A stretch of 35,153 nucleotides of DNA, taken from assembly GCA_011523265.1 (NCBI GenBank), contig WTHD01000395.1, positions 1 to 35,153 on the forward strand, written 5' to 3'. Under the pieces are notes generated by a model. The model did not search any database and was not told where the DNA came from. It was given only the letters and a program-made list of their open reading frames with translations. Below are positions 18,523 through 26,700 of the stretch, in pieces. How positions within the stretch are numbered: the stretch's first letter is position 1; each line of letters starts with the position of its first letter. Source of the stretch: Candidatus Binatota bacterium (GTDB lineage Bacteria; Desulfobacterota; Binatia; Bin18). A program made the translations under genes and the position numbers.

Positions 18523-18768
18523 TTACTCCTCGACAATCTCAAAGCGAAAGTCTTCAATAATGAGGTTGGCCAATAAGCGTTGGCACATCTCTTCGACGCG
18601 CCGCTCGGCCTGCGGTTTCGACAGGCCCGTCAGCCGGACCTCCAGATATTTGCCCATGCGGACCTCGCCGACTTCCGGGTAGTCGAGGGCGTGCAGGGAA
18701 TGCGCAATGGCTTTCCCCTGGGGGTCGAGAATGGCTTTTTTCGGCGTGACGTAGACTTTGGCCAGCAT
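18523..18768 (-). CDS. purS: Phosphoribosylformylglycinamidine synthase, PurS subunit
   Basis: PurS is the small dimeric subunit bridging PurL and PurQ. The 81-aa product has the family pattern: AKVYVTPKKAILDPQGKAI, HALDYPEVGEVRMGKYLEV, then a helix with CQRLLANLIIEDFRFEI. Typical length. It lies between purB and purQ (8- and 6-nt spacers) and identifies the three-component FGAM synthase. Confidence 0.95.
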   Translation of the reverse strand: MLAKVYVTPKKAILDPQGKAIAHSLHALDYPEVGEVRMGKYLEVRLTGLSKPQAERRVEEMCQRLLANLIIEDFRFEIVEE

Positions 18769-18776
18769 ACTCCGCC

Positions 18777-20078
18777 TTATTCCGTGCGTGCAAACACGCG
18801 CTCGAATATACGCTCCGTATGCCGCAGCGCGTGGCGAGCGTCAAAGAGTTGATCGATCTCAGCCGGCTCCAGCAGCCGGGTAATATCCGGGTCCTGGCGC
18901 ACCTCGGCGGCAAAAGAGGCCTGGTGCTCCCAGACCTTCATGGCGTTGCGCTGAACCCAGCCATAGGCCTCTTCGCGGGAGATGCCCTTGCGGACCAGGG
19001 CCAGGAGCAGATGTTCGGAATAAATCGCTTCTCCGAGCACGGCCATATTGGCCTGCATCCGCTCGGGATGCACCACTATCCGGTCCGCCAGAGCGGTCAG
19101 CCGGACCAGCATAAAGTCGAGCAGCGTGGTCGCGTCCGGGCCGATCACCCGTTCGACCGAGGAGTGGCTGATATCCCGCTCATGCCACAGGGGCACGTTC
19201 TCCAGGGCCGACAGCGCATAGCCGCGCAGCAGGCGAGCCAGACCGCTCACGTTTTCCAACTGCCACGGATTACGCTTATGCGGCATGGCCGACGAGCCCT
19301 TCTGGCCGGGAGTAAACGGCTCCTGAACCTCGAAGACCTCGGTGCGTTGCAGATGGCGCAACTCGGTCGCGATCCGGTCGAGCGAGCTGCCGATCACCGC
19401 CAGGGTCGAGAAAAAGGAGGCGTGCCGGTCGCGCGGGACCACCTGGGTGGCAATGGTTTCCGGCACCAGCCCCAGGCGCGCGCACACCGCGGCTTCGACC
19501 GCGGGATCAATATTGGCGTAGGTGCCGACCGCGCCCGAGATTTTACCGACCGCGATCTCGCGGCGGGCGTGCTCCAAACGGGCCTTACTGCGCTCCATCT
19601 CGGCGAACCAGTGGGCAACTTTGAGACCAAAGGTAATCGGCTCGGCATGCACGCCGTGGCTGCGACCGATCATGACCGTGTCTTGATGTTCCTGGGCACG
19701 CCGCCGCAGCACGTCGAGCAGCGCGTCCAGGTCGGCCAGCAGCTCATCCGTTGCCTTGCACAGCTGCACGGCAAAGCCGGTATCAATCACGTCCGACGAG
19801 GTCAGACCGAGGTGCAGATAGCGTCCTTCCGGGCCGACACTCTCGGCCACGGCGGTGACAAAGGCCACCACATCGTGCTTGACCTCGGCTTCGATTTCCT
19901 GCATGCGGCCAATATCAAGCCGGGCGCGTTGTCTCAGCTGCGGGATCACGTCCGCCGGGATGTCCCCGCGCTCGGCCAGGGCCTCGCACGCCAGCAGTTC
20001 GACTTCCAGCCAAGCGGAAAATTTGTTCTCCTCCGACCAGATTTTACGCAGGGCCGGGCGGGTATAACGTTCAATCAT
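18777..20078 (-). CDS. purB: Adenylosuccinate lyase
   Basis: PurB catalyses two beta-eliminations in purine synthesis: SAICAR to AICAR, and adenylosuccinate to AMP. The 433-aa protein has the fumarase/aspartase superfamily signature GSSAMPHKRNP, GLTSSDVIDT near residue 90 and MIGRSHGVHAEP with the catalytic His near 140. It is the first gene of purB-purS-purQ-purL-purF (-), all spaced 2-8 nt except purL-purF. purC, purD, purM and others are not in the window. Confidence 0.97.
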   Translation of the reverse strand: MIERYTRPALRKIWSEENKFSAWLEVELLACEALAERGDIPADVIPQLRQRARLDIGRMQEIEAEVKHDVVAFVTAVAESVGPEGRYLHLGLTSSDVIDTGFAVQLCKATDELLADLDALLDVLRRRAQEHQDTVMIGRSHGVHAEPITFGLKVAHWFAEMERSKARLEHARREIAVGKISGAVGTYANIDPAVEAAVCARLGLVPETIATQVVPRDRHASFFSTLAVIGSSLDRIATELRHLQRTEVFEVQEPFTPGQKGSSAMPHKRNPWQLENVSGLARLLRGYALSALENVPLWHERDISHSSVERVIGPDATTLLDFMLVRLTALADRIVVHPERMQANMAVLGEAIYSEHLLLALVRKGISREEAYGWVQRNAMKVWEHQASFAAEVRQDPDITRLLEPAEIDQLFDARHALRHTERIFERVFARTE

Positions 20079-20385
20079 GAGCGCAGTGCTATCAGAACTT
20101 CGGCAGCGGCCAAAGAGGGGGCGGTTGAACTGTACGAATATGCTGCCGTTTCGACGCAGGTTTCCGCTTGTCGGCTAAAAAACTGAGAGGCGGCGGGGCT
20201 AGAAAGTCTGGTTGTCCGGTTGTGATGCCCATTCCCCGCGTTGCCTGGGAGAGCGGCCATCTTGGCCGCTTGCGGGCTGGAAGCCCGCACTCCTAGAGCC
20301 CCACCCCGCCGAGGACCCACGAAACAATACGCATCACACATCTACTGTGGGGAGAGGGAGATTTCTCCTGATGGGGATTTCTTTT
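20079..20385. other. 307-bp gene-free interval upstream of purB
   Basis: It holds double-hairpin repeat copy 3 and a GC-rich piece (CCCCACCCCGCCG, about 20300) resembling family 2. The purB operon promoter must be in the first ~160 bp, but I cannot assign convincing -35/-10 boxes. Confidence 0.5.
20244..20294 (-). repeat. Double-hairpin repeat, copy 3 (reverse)
   Basis: GCGGCCA-TCT-TGGCCGC and GCGGGCT-GGA-AGCCCGC bounded by CCTGGGAG and ACTCCT. It lies upstream of the purB operon. Confidence 0.92.
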
Positions 20386-20574
20386 TCATTTCGTGCGCTC
20401 CAGGAGGCGCTCGATCCCTGCACCCATCTTCTCCAGGGCTTGCGCTTGCTGATCAAGCTGCCGATCCCGTCGCTGTCCAGCCTCCCGCATCATCCAGAGG
20501 CCCCCGCCAATGATGAGCAGTTGGAGATAGTAGGCAGTAATAGACAGCCATTCAAACGTAGTCATCAGCTTCAT
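20386..20574 (-). CDS. Small membrane/coiled-coil protein, family member P1
   Basis: A 62-aa ORF of no family I can name. One hydrophobic segment (WLSITAYYLQLLIIGGGLWM, about residues 9-28) is followed by a charged helix RRDRQLDQQAQALEKMG and the end IERLLERTK. Gene-like because two other ORFs in the window share its layout and key residues (GL-x2-M, R-x-R-x2-D, and a C-terminal G-x2-[IL]-x2-L[IL][ER]R). ATG 20574 or ATG 20565 could be the start; the latter has a better-placed GGGAATG. It stands alone, upstream of and antisense to tRNA-Cys. A role as a membrane-anchored coiled-coil partner is only inference. Confidence 0.6.
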   Translation of the reverse strand: MKLMTTFEWLSITAYYLQLLIIGGGLWMMREAGQRRDRQLDQQAQALEKMGAGIERLLERTK

Positions 20575-20653
20575 TCCCTATACCTGTTATCTGGCGACAC
20601 ATGTACCATATTGGTGACATCTGCATCCAGTCCTTCAGTACATTAAAAGGGTG

Positions 20654-20682
20654 TTGCAACCACATGAGGGGCGGGGTAGATT
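20654..20682 (+). promoter_or_regulatory. Promoter of tRNA-Cys
   Basis: TTGCAA (20654-20659), exactly 17 nt, then TAGATT (20677-20682), 31 nt before the mature tRNA 5' end. Confidence 0.6.
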
Positions 20683-20713
20683 AGCACACCCTGCTCCAAA
20701 GCAGCACCGACGC

Positions 20714-20786
20714 GGCGGCGTACCCAAGTGGCTAAGGGAGAGGTCTGCAAAACCTCCATTCACCGGTTCGAATCCGGTCGCCGCCT
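20714..20786 (+). tRNA. tRNA-Cys(GCA)
   Basis: A 73-nt cloverleaf: acceptor GGCGGCG/CGCCGCC, anticodon stem GAGGT/ACCTC around CTGCAAA with anticodon GCA at 20747-20749, T-arm ACCGG-TTCGAAT-CCGGT, discriminator T, no encoded CCA. Its 3' end is 2 nt from the lpxA stop codon on the opposite strand. Confidence 0.96.
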
Positions 20787-20788
20787 TG

Positions 20789-21604
20789 TCATTCTTCTTC
20801 AGATTGGCCCCTGTGCTGTGACCCGGAATAGCGCCGTGGTCCAAAACACACCCCCCTCTCCGAGTTCTGGATAAAATCGAGCAAGGTCCGGACATCCTGA
20901 GACGGATCGGTCTCCAACAGGCGTTCGACCTGGTGACGCATATTGCCCCGCTGGCGGAACAGGCTCGCAAACGCCCGCCGCAGGGCGGCGATCCGCTCCC
21001 GACTGAAGCCGGCCCGCCGCAGGCCGACGACGTTTAAGCCGCGCACGGTATGGGTGCCGTCCATAATACAAAAGGGCGGGACATCCCGACTGGTCCGGGA
21101 CAGCCCCCGCAGCAGGGCCAGGGTCCCGATCCTGACAAACTGGTGCACCACACAGTTGCCCGACACAAAAGCCCGGTCCGCGACTTCGACATACCCGGCC
21201 AGGAGCGCTCCGCCGGCAATGATGGTCTGATTGCCCAACCGGCAGTTATGCGCAACATGGGCGTGCTGCATGAGATAATTATCGTTACCGATAATGGTTG
21301 CGCTCTCGGGCTGGGTCCCACGGTGAATTTGACTGTGCTCCCGGATGATATTGCGGTGACCGATCCTGAGAAAACTTTTTGCGCCCGAGTACGATACATC
21401 CTGCGGAACGTGGCCGATGACCGCGCCCATATGGATTTCATTGTCTGCGCCGATTTCGGTCCAGCCGGTCAGGACGGCGTGGGCCAGAATCCGCGTTCCG
21501 CGGCCGACCCGGACGGCGCCGTCGATCACGACATAGGGACCAATGTCAACGCCGGGGTCAATGTCGGCCTGCGGGGAAATAATGGCTGTTGGATGAATCG
21601 CCAT
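20789..21604 (-). CDS. lpxA: Acyl-ACP-UDP-N-acetylglucosamine O-acyltransferase
   Basis: LpxA performs the first step of lipid A synthesis. The 271-aa left-handed beta-helix protein shows hexapeptide repeats from residue 1 to about 190 (IGPYVVIDGAVRVGRGT and similar), the catalytic-His segment LMQHAHVAHNCRLG, VVHQFVRIG, DVPPFCIMDG and the GFSRERIAALRRAF helix of the C-terminal domain. ATG 21604 begins the usual MAIHPTAI; an in-frame GTG at 21613 would add three residues. About 15 C-terminal residues after the conserved end are extra. It follows yacG and is not clustered with lpxD, fabZ or lpxB here, unlike many Gram-negatives. Confidence 0.95.
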   Translation of the reverse strand: MAIHPTAIISPQADIDPGVDIGPYVVIDGAVRVGRGTRILAHAVLTGWTEIGADNEIHMGAVIGHVPQDVSYSGAKSFLRIGHRNIIREHSQIHRGTQPESATIIGNDNYLMQHAHVAHNCRLGNQTIIAGGALLAGYVEVADRAFVSGNCVVHQFVRIGTLALLRGLSRTSRDVPPFCIMDGTHTVRGLNVVGLRRAGFSRERIAALRRAFASLFRQRGNMRHQVERLLETDPSQDVRTLLDFIQNSERGVCFGPRRYSGSQHRGQSEEE

Positions 21605-21622
21605 GCCTGACACGCAAAGGTC

Positions 21623-21814
21623 TCAAACCTTGTGCGGCTCGGTCGCGTCGTTCTCTGCAGATGTCGGGTCGGCCGGCTCACCAGGAATGTGATAGGTCTC
21701 ACTCGCCCACGCTCCACGGTCCAGCGTCCGGCAGCGCTCCGAACAAAAAGGACGGTAGACGTTGTCCTGCCAGGTCGTTTCCTTACGGCACCCCGGGCAT
21801 CTGACTGTCCGCAT
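21623..21814 (-). CDS. yacG: DNA gyrase inhibitor YacG-type zinc protein
   Basis: The 63-aa protein has the YacG four-cysteine zinc site: CPGC near the N-terminus and FCSERCRTLDRGAW. The E. coli protein inhibits DNA gyrase by binding GyrB; that role is assumed from the family. ATG 21814 is followed by lpxA after 18 nt. Full length, with a variable acidic tail. Confidence 0.9.
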   Translation of the reverse strand: MRTVRCPGCRKETTWQDNVYRPFCSERCRTLDRGAWASETYHIPGEPADPTSAENDATEPHKV

Positions 21815-21833
21815 AACAGCTCACCTGAGAAAA

Positions 21834-21877
21834 CGAGGAAATGCGTCCTCCAACGCGGAGGGTGGCATGTTTACGCA
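21834..21877. repeat. Palindromic element, copy C
   Basis: Begins near GAGGAAATGCGTCC and ends in GGCATGTTTACGC. Outer arms AATGCGT (21840-21846) / ACGCATT (21873-21879) enclose CCTCC-AACGC-GGAGG. Aligned with the reverse complement of copy A, the first 17 and last 13 positions agree closely, so it is a shortened member of the same family. It lies between tRNA-Gly(CCC) and yacG, where its hairpin could act as a terminator. Confidence 0.65.
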
Positions 21878-21889
21878 TTGAGACGGAAA

Positions 21890-21961
<72 letters not shown>

Positions 21962-22022
21962 TCAAAATTATTGTCTGATCCTCCACCCAACAAAGCCGGG
22001 AGAGCAATCTGGAAAAAGAAAA

Positions 22023-22139
22023 CCCCGGCCTCGTCCTACTCTCCCACAGCATGCCGCTGCAGTACCATCGGCGCTGGAGGGCTTAACGGCCGTGTTCGGT
22101 ATGGGAACGGGTGTGGCCCCTCCGCCATTAAGACCGGGG
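22023..22139 (-). rRNA. rrf: 5S ribosomal RNA (solitary)
   Basis: About 117 nt. The minus strand reads CCCGGTCTTAATGGCGGAGG at the 5' end, then the universal CCCGTTCCCATACCGAACAC region, GTTAAGCCCTCCAGCGCCGA, GATGGTACTGC and GTGGGAGAGTAGG. The ends pair (CCCCGG... with ...CCGGGG) as helix I. No 23S or 16S sequence lies upstream; the region beyond 22200 holds repeats and a toxin-antitoxin pair. A T-rich run (TTTTCTTTTTCC, complement of 22011-22022) follows the 3' end. Boundaries are accurate to a few bases. Confidence 0.95.
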
Positions 22140-22155
22140 AAATTTTCTAGCCATC

Positions 22156-22184
22156 CTCATACCGGCCTCACCCCGGAGTGTCAA
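22156..22184 (-). promoter_or_regulatory. Promoter of the solitary 5S rRNA gene
   Basis: On the minus strand a perfect TTGACA (complement of 22179-22184), exactly 17 nt, then TATGAG (complement of 22156-22161), 17 bp from the mature 5S 5' end. It is the best consensus promoter I see in the window and explains how 5S is expressed without an rrn operon. Confidence 0.7.
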
Positions 22185-22203
22185 GCCTCCCGCCCGCTTT
22201 CAT

Positions 22204-22242
22204 CCCCTCTCGGGAAGGGTGGCCCGAAGGGCCGGGGTGGGT
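22204..22242 (+). repeat. GC-rich hairpin repeat, family 2, copy 2
   Basis: CCCCTCTCGGGAAGGGTGG then GGCCC-GAA-GGGCC and the tail GGGGTGGGTA. It matches the layout of 10657-10696. Confidence 0.65.
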
Positions 22243-22256
22243 ACCCCCACGAGCAG

Positions 22257-22280
22257 ACCCACCCCGCCGCTGCGCGGCAC
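22257..22280 (-). repeat. GC-rich hairpin repeat, family 2, inverted half copy
   Basis: The reverse complement reads TGCCGCGCAGCGGCGGGG then TGGGT, one mismatch from the second half of the copy at 10657-10696. It is inverted relative to the copy at 22204, making an inverted pair. Confidence 0.65.
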
Positions 22281-22289
22281 ATACCGTAG

Positions 22290-22311
22290 GGGCAGGCCCC
22301 TGTGCCTGCCC
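22290..22311. repeat. Isolated 7-bp hairpin
   Basis: GGGCAGG (22290-22296), 8-nt loop, CCTGCCC (22305-22311). It adjoins the family 2 pair, about 100 bp upstream of yefM. Confidence 0.5.
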
Positions 22312-22408
22312 AGTTCCCTTGAAGAGGTCCGTGTCGGCGTCGGTTGACGACCCTGGTATCCGTCGTTACCGTGAGGCAGGGTTCCGGTACAGACAGAGAG
22401 AGGGCAGA

Positions 22409-22660
22409 ATGGACAGTATCAGTTATACTGCGGCTCGGAACAGTCTGGCGAAAACCATGGAACGCGTCTGTAACGATCACGCACCCGTGGCTATTACCCG
22501 GAAGGGGGAAGGAGCGGTCGTGATGATTTCCATGGAGGATTACCAGGCTCTGGAAGAAACGGCCTACCTCCTCAGAAGTCCAAAGAATATGAGGCGCTTG
22601 GTTGAAGCCATGGCCGAGTTGGAGGAAGGCAAAGGCAAAGAGAGGGAGCTCATTGAGTGA
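22409..22660 (+). CDS. yefM: Antitoxin, Phd/YefM family
   Basis: The 83-aa product has the YefM fold: SYTAARNSLAKTMERVCNDH, APVAITRKGEGAVVMISMED, YQALEETAYLL, then an acidic toxin-binding tail (LEEGKGKERELIE). The frame is open further upstream through repeat sequence, but ATG 22409 gives the family length and has GAGAGAGGG before it. The TGA stop overlaps the yoeB GTG by 4 nt. It likely neutralises YoeB and represses the operon; no clear operator stands out. Confidence 0.93.
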   Translation: MDSISYTAARNSLAKTMERVCNDHAPVAITRKGEGAVVMISMEDYQALEETAYLLRSPKNMRRLVEAMAELEEGKGKERELIE

Positions 22661-22911
22661 AGCTGATCTTTGCAGAGAAAGCCTGGGAAGACTACTTGTA
22701 CTGGCAAAAAACAGACAAGAAAATGGTCAACCGCATACATGCTCTGATAAAAGATATTCAGCGCGACGCCTTCAAGGGCATAGGAAAACCGGAACCACTG
22801 AAGCACGCGCTCTCCGGTTATTGGTCGAGGCGCATAAACGATGAGCATCGCATCGTTTACAAAATCGTAGATGGTGCGATGCTCATAGCCCAGTTACGCT
22901 ACCATTACTGA
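22657..22911 (+). CDS. yoeB: Toxin, Txe/YoeB family mRNA interferase
   Basis: YoeB is a RelE-fold ribosome-dependent mRNA endonuclease. The 84-aa product has the family signature GIGKPEPLKHALSGYWSRRI, then NDEHRIVYKI, and ends LRYHY, which includes the catalytic C-terminal His-Tyr; the Glu in KPEPLK and Arg in WSRRI are also present. It looks complete and active. GTG 22657 overlaps the antitoxin stop. Confidence 0.95.
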   Translation: MKLIFAEKAWEDYLYWQKTDKKMVNRIHALIKDIQRDAFKGIGKPEPLKHALSGYWSRRINDEHRIVYKIVDGAMLIAQLRYHY

Positions 22912-22994
22912 CGCCTATACCACTCTCTCTGAGTCATCAGTGTCCGCTCGCTTGACGCAGTACGAGCGGCCTCTTAAGACCAGCAGCTTTACTC

Positions 22995-23591
22995 ATGAAA
23001 GAAGAAATCACCCATATTTTTCAGGCGAGTATTGAGGCCAAAGCAGACTTCCTGCGGGCGCAGAACAAGGAACTGATCGCCGCCATTAACACGGTTGTCC
23101 GAACGCTGCGCGCGGGCGGCAAGATTCTCCTGTTCGGGAATGGCGGCAGCGCGGCCGACGCCCAGCACCTGGCCGCCGAGTTCGTGAATCGCTACCTGAT
23201 CGATCGCCCCCCGCTGCCGGCGATTGCACTCACAACCGACTCCTCGGCCTTGACCTCGATTGCCAACGACTACGGTCCCGCCGATATTTTTGTCAAGCAA
23301 ATACAGGCGCTTGGCAAAGATAATGATGTCGCCATCGCGCTCTCGACAAGCGGCAACTCGGCAAACGTGCTGCGCGGCCTGGAGTGCTGCCGCACCATCG
23401 GTATGCCGACCATCGGGCTGACGGGCGGGAGTGGAGGAGCGATGGCCGCCTTGGTCGATCACTGCCTGTGCGTCTCGGCCACAACCGTCACACCCCGGAT
23501 TCAGGAAACGCATATTCTCATCGGCCACGTGATCTGCGAGATGGTTGACCGCTGCCTCTACGGGGCCGGGCGCCCGGAGAGTGAACCGTGA
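22995..23591 (+). CDS. gmhA: Sedoheptulose-7-phosphate isomerase
   Basis: GmhA converts sedoheptulose 7-phosphate to D-glycero-D-manno-heptose 7-phosphate, the first step to the ADP-heptose of the LPS inner core. The 198-aa SIS-domain protein has FGNGGSAADAQHLAAEF (about 49-65), LTTDSSALTSIANDYG, ALSTSGNSANVLRGL and IQETHILIGHVICEMVD. ATG 22995 gives normal length. With lpxA it supports a heptose-containing LPS. No hldE or waa genes adjoin it; the next conserved same-strand gene is the deoxyhypusine-synthase-like one 6.4 kb away. Confidence 0.95.
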   Translation: MKEEITHIFQASIEAKADFLRAQNKELIAAINTVVRTLRAGGKILLFGNGGSAADAQHLAAEFVNRYLIDRPPLPAIALTTDSSALTSIANDYGPADIFVKQIQALGKDNDVAIALSTSGNSANVLRGLECCRTIGMPTIGLTGGSGGAMAALVDHCLCVSATTVTPRIQETHILIGHVICEMVDRCLYGAGRPESEP

Positions 23592-23619
23592 AAAACCGCG
23601 CGTTCGGGGGCGGCACTCC

Positions 23620-23670
23620 AGGAGTGCGGGCTTCCAGCCCGCAAGCGGCCAAGATGGCCGCGCTCCCAGG
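23620..23670 (+). repeat. Double-hairpin repeat, copy 4 (forward)
   Basis: GCGGGCT-TCC-AGCCCGC and GCGGCCA-AGA-TGGCCGC bounded by AGGAGT and CTCCCAGG, 28 bp after the gmhA stop. With copy 5 (29137-29187) it brackets the protease gene in inverted orientation. Confidence 0.93.
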
Positions 23671-23794
23671 CAGCGGGAGGGCGAGCGACCCGAGGTGGGG
23701 GTCGCCGGACCGGTCCCGGGCGGCTCACGCCACAATCTGCATCACCTCTCCCAGGACGGTGTGATACGAGAGAGGGAGTTCTGGGGGGAGGATC

Positions 23795-26700
23795 GTGATG
23801 AGGAGAGGTCGCACTCTCTTGTTGCTGACCGCGGTGGGCCTGGTGGTCGCCATGCTGGTGTCGAAACCGCAGCCCCAAGACCACCCGCAGACCCGCCCGG
23901 AATCCGCCGAGCGGATGGTGATCGATGCGGCAATGGCGCAGATCCGCGCCCACAGCCGAGGGACGGTCCGGGAGCCGCTCGTAGAGGCCGCGCCGAGAGG
24001 GTCTGAAACGCCGGCCGGGGGAGACACCCCCTTCCCGGACGCCCCCGTCCAGCCGCCTGACGGCTATTCGTTTGTCGTCTCGCACGGCGATATGTCCAAG
24101 GCCCGGACGGAGCGCGAGGACGAAGCCGAATATGAGCGTGCGGACCACGACTGGCTGGGGACTCCAGAGGCATTCGACAGGCTGGTCAGCCAGGCGGCCG
24201 CGGCGGGGCGCGACTGGTCCTTCGGGTGGCTGCGCCTTGCCCCCGGCGCGAGCCTGGACGATCTCAGACAAGCGCTCAACGGGCTGAATGTAGAGGTCCT
24301 TGGCTCGGCGGGGGATCTGGTTCGCGCCCGGCTGCCGGGCGACCCGGCCCGCCTCCAAGCGGTCTCGGATTTGCCGTCTGTCGATGGGCTGGGCGCGGTA
24401 CCCACGGAACGGAAGATCGCCGAGGGGCTGGCCAACGAAGCTCTGACCCAGCCGGGTGATGAAGAACTGCCGGTGTTCATCACCCTGATGACGGATGATC
24501 CCGGCGGCCAATGGCGGCGCGCTCTGGAAGGTCTCGGTGCTGTGGTTGGCCGTTTCGATCCGGACATCCGGGTCTACACGGCCAACGTCAGCTACGACAC
24601 TCTCGCCACCCTCGCCGAGGCGGATTTTGTGCTGGCCGTTGAACCGATCGGCCTTGTGGAAGCCGCCCACGACACCGCCGTCCCCGCTATGGGGGCCGAT
24701 GCGCTCCGACTCTACCAGCCCTCCTCCCGGCTCTTCTCCGGCATCGGCGGGGCGGCCGTCCCCATCGGCGTGATGGATACGGGGCTCAACATCAACCATG
24801 TGGACATTGCCTCGAACCGGGAGAGCATTTGCGGCGCCAACTTCGTCTATCTCGACCCCCGGATCGACGCTCTGGACCTGTGGGTGGACGCTGACGGGCA
24901 CGGCACCCATGTCACCGGCACCATCGCCGGGAACGGCTCTGCCGACCCGCGTTTCGCCGGCATGGCGCCCTTGGTGTCGCATATCCGTTTCGCCAAGGTG
25001 CTCTCCCATGAAGGCATCGGTTTCGGAGACAGCGTCATACGTGGGATGGACTTCCTGGCTCGGCCTACCGGCTGCCCGGAGGCGGGCTGGAGCGCCGCTC
25101 GGGTCAAACCCCTGATCGTCAACATGAGCCTGGGGGGGAGTGCCTTGATATTCGAAGGGAGAGGCGTCAACCAGCGCAAGCTCGATTCCATCGTTTGGGG
25201 CCACCGCCAGCTTTACGTCGTCGCTCAATCGAACGAAAATATTCACGGCTTCTCAAATTTCGCTGCGGCCAAGAACTCCCTGGCCGTGGGTGCGGTGCTG
25301 GACGGCGGCGAACTCGCTTTTTTCAGCAGCCACGGCCCGACCGCGGACGGACGACTGGCCCCCCAGGTTGTTGCGACGGGTTTCGATCTCCACTCGGCAC
25401 GGGGCGGGGGGAGCAGGGGGGCCTACGTCAGCTCCAGCGGCACGAGCATGGCGTCGCCCTCGGTAGCCGGCGTGGCGGCTCTGCTCATGGACGCGGCCCC
25501 GGCGCACCGGGAACAGCCCGCCTTGACACGGGCGCGGTTGATGGCGAGCGCCATCAAGCCGGACCCGTGGTTGGAGGACCCGATACGGTTCCCCGCTGAC
25601 AACTCCAACGGACCGGGAGTGCTGCAAGACCGGTACGGGCTGGGCAAGGCATCGGCCCGCACCAGCGTGCTCAACCGGGACCGGGGAGACGGCTGGACGA
25701 GCGGCGGTGCGATATCCGAACTGCAAGACGGCGAATACGCCTATCACGACATCGTCGTGCCGGCGGGCGCCAGCCGCCTGGACTTGGTCATGACCTGGGA
25801 CGAGCCGCCCACGGACACCATCGCCAGCGCCGTGCTGAACGATCTGGACCTGTGGCTGGACCGGGACGGCGACTGCGGAGCGGGGGCCTGCGGGGAGTAC
25901 TCGTCGATTTCCCGCACGGACAATGTGGAGTGGGTCATCGTGAGGAACCCACCGGCTGGAACCTACCGGGCGAAGGTCGTGTCACAACGCGTCTATACCG
26001 CCGCGCCCCGCGCCGCGTTGGCCTGGACCGTCATACGCGGCGCATCCACGCCGAAGCTCAACATCGACGCGGACAAGGCCGTCCTCCACAGCGGAGACGA
26101 ACTGACACTGACGCTGACGGCGGACGCCTACGTCGCTGCCGGGACGCGGCTGGCTGCGGACTGCCGCGATGCCAACGGCTCTCCCAACTGTCACCTAGCG
26201 ATCCGGGATGCGCAGGCGACTCGCGAGGATGGCCTTGTGTCCGGTGAGGAGTGGAGCGATCTCGGTTCGGCCATCGCGCTGGGCGAAATCGCCGCCGGCG
26301 AGTCTCAGGAAGTCACGCTCAGGGTTGCAAACCGGGGCGAGGGTGCGGCACGCCTCTACTTCACTGCAAGCGCCTGGAACGCGCGGGCCGCTTCGATATC
26401 GGTCCTGGTCCGAACGCACGACGCAGACCAGTCCGAGGCTCCCGAAGCCGAACCGCCCGCGAACGCCGCATTCGCGGCCGCCGCCACGCTGGAAGGCGAA
26501 GAGGGTTCCCGGATGTTGGATCTGCTGCTCGCGCTGCCGGAGGTGGGGGAACCGGTGCTAGATCCCTACCATGGACGCCCGAGTGGTTCTGCCTGGTACA
26601 TCTGGACGGCCCCGGCCGATCGTTTAGCTCGGTTTGGTGCCAGCCGGGATTCGGATTTCCGGGACGCGAGCGAAGTCAATATCACTGTTTTCCAAGGTGA

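Noticed and set aside
18819-20186. 455-codon plus-strand frame opposite purB
   Set aside because: Antisense shadow of purB; no recognisable protein features.
20241-20646. Small plus-strand ORFs upstream of tRNA-Cys
   Set aside because: They translate repeat copy 3 and the antisense strand of P1; no supporting start signals.
22178-22408. Longer N-terminus for the yefM antitoxin
   Set aside because: The extension is translated GC-rich repeat DNA; family length and ribosome-binding site fit ATG 22409.
23558-25246. 562-codon open frame antisense to the protease
   Set aside because: Shadow of the GC-rich protease frame; it runs through repeat copy 4 and has no family features.
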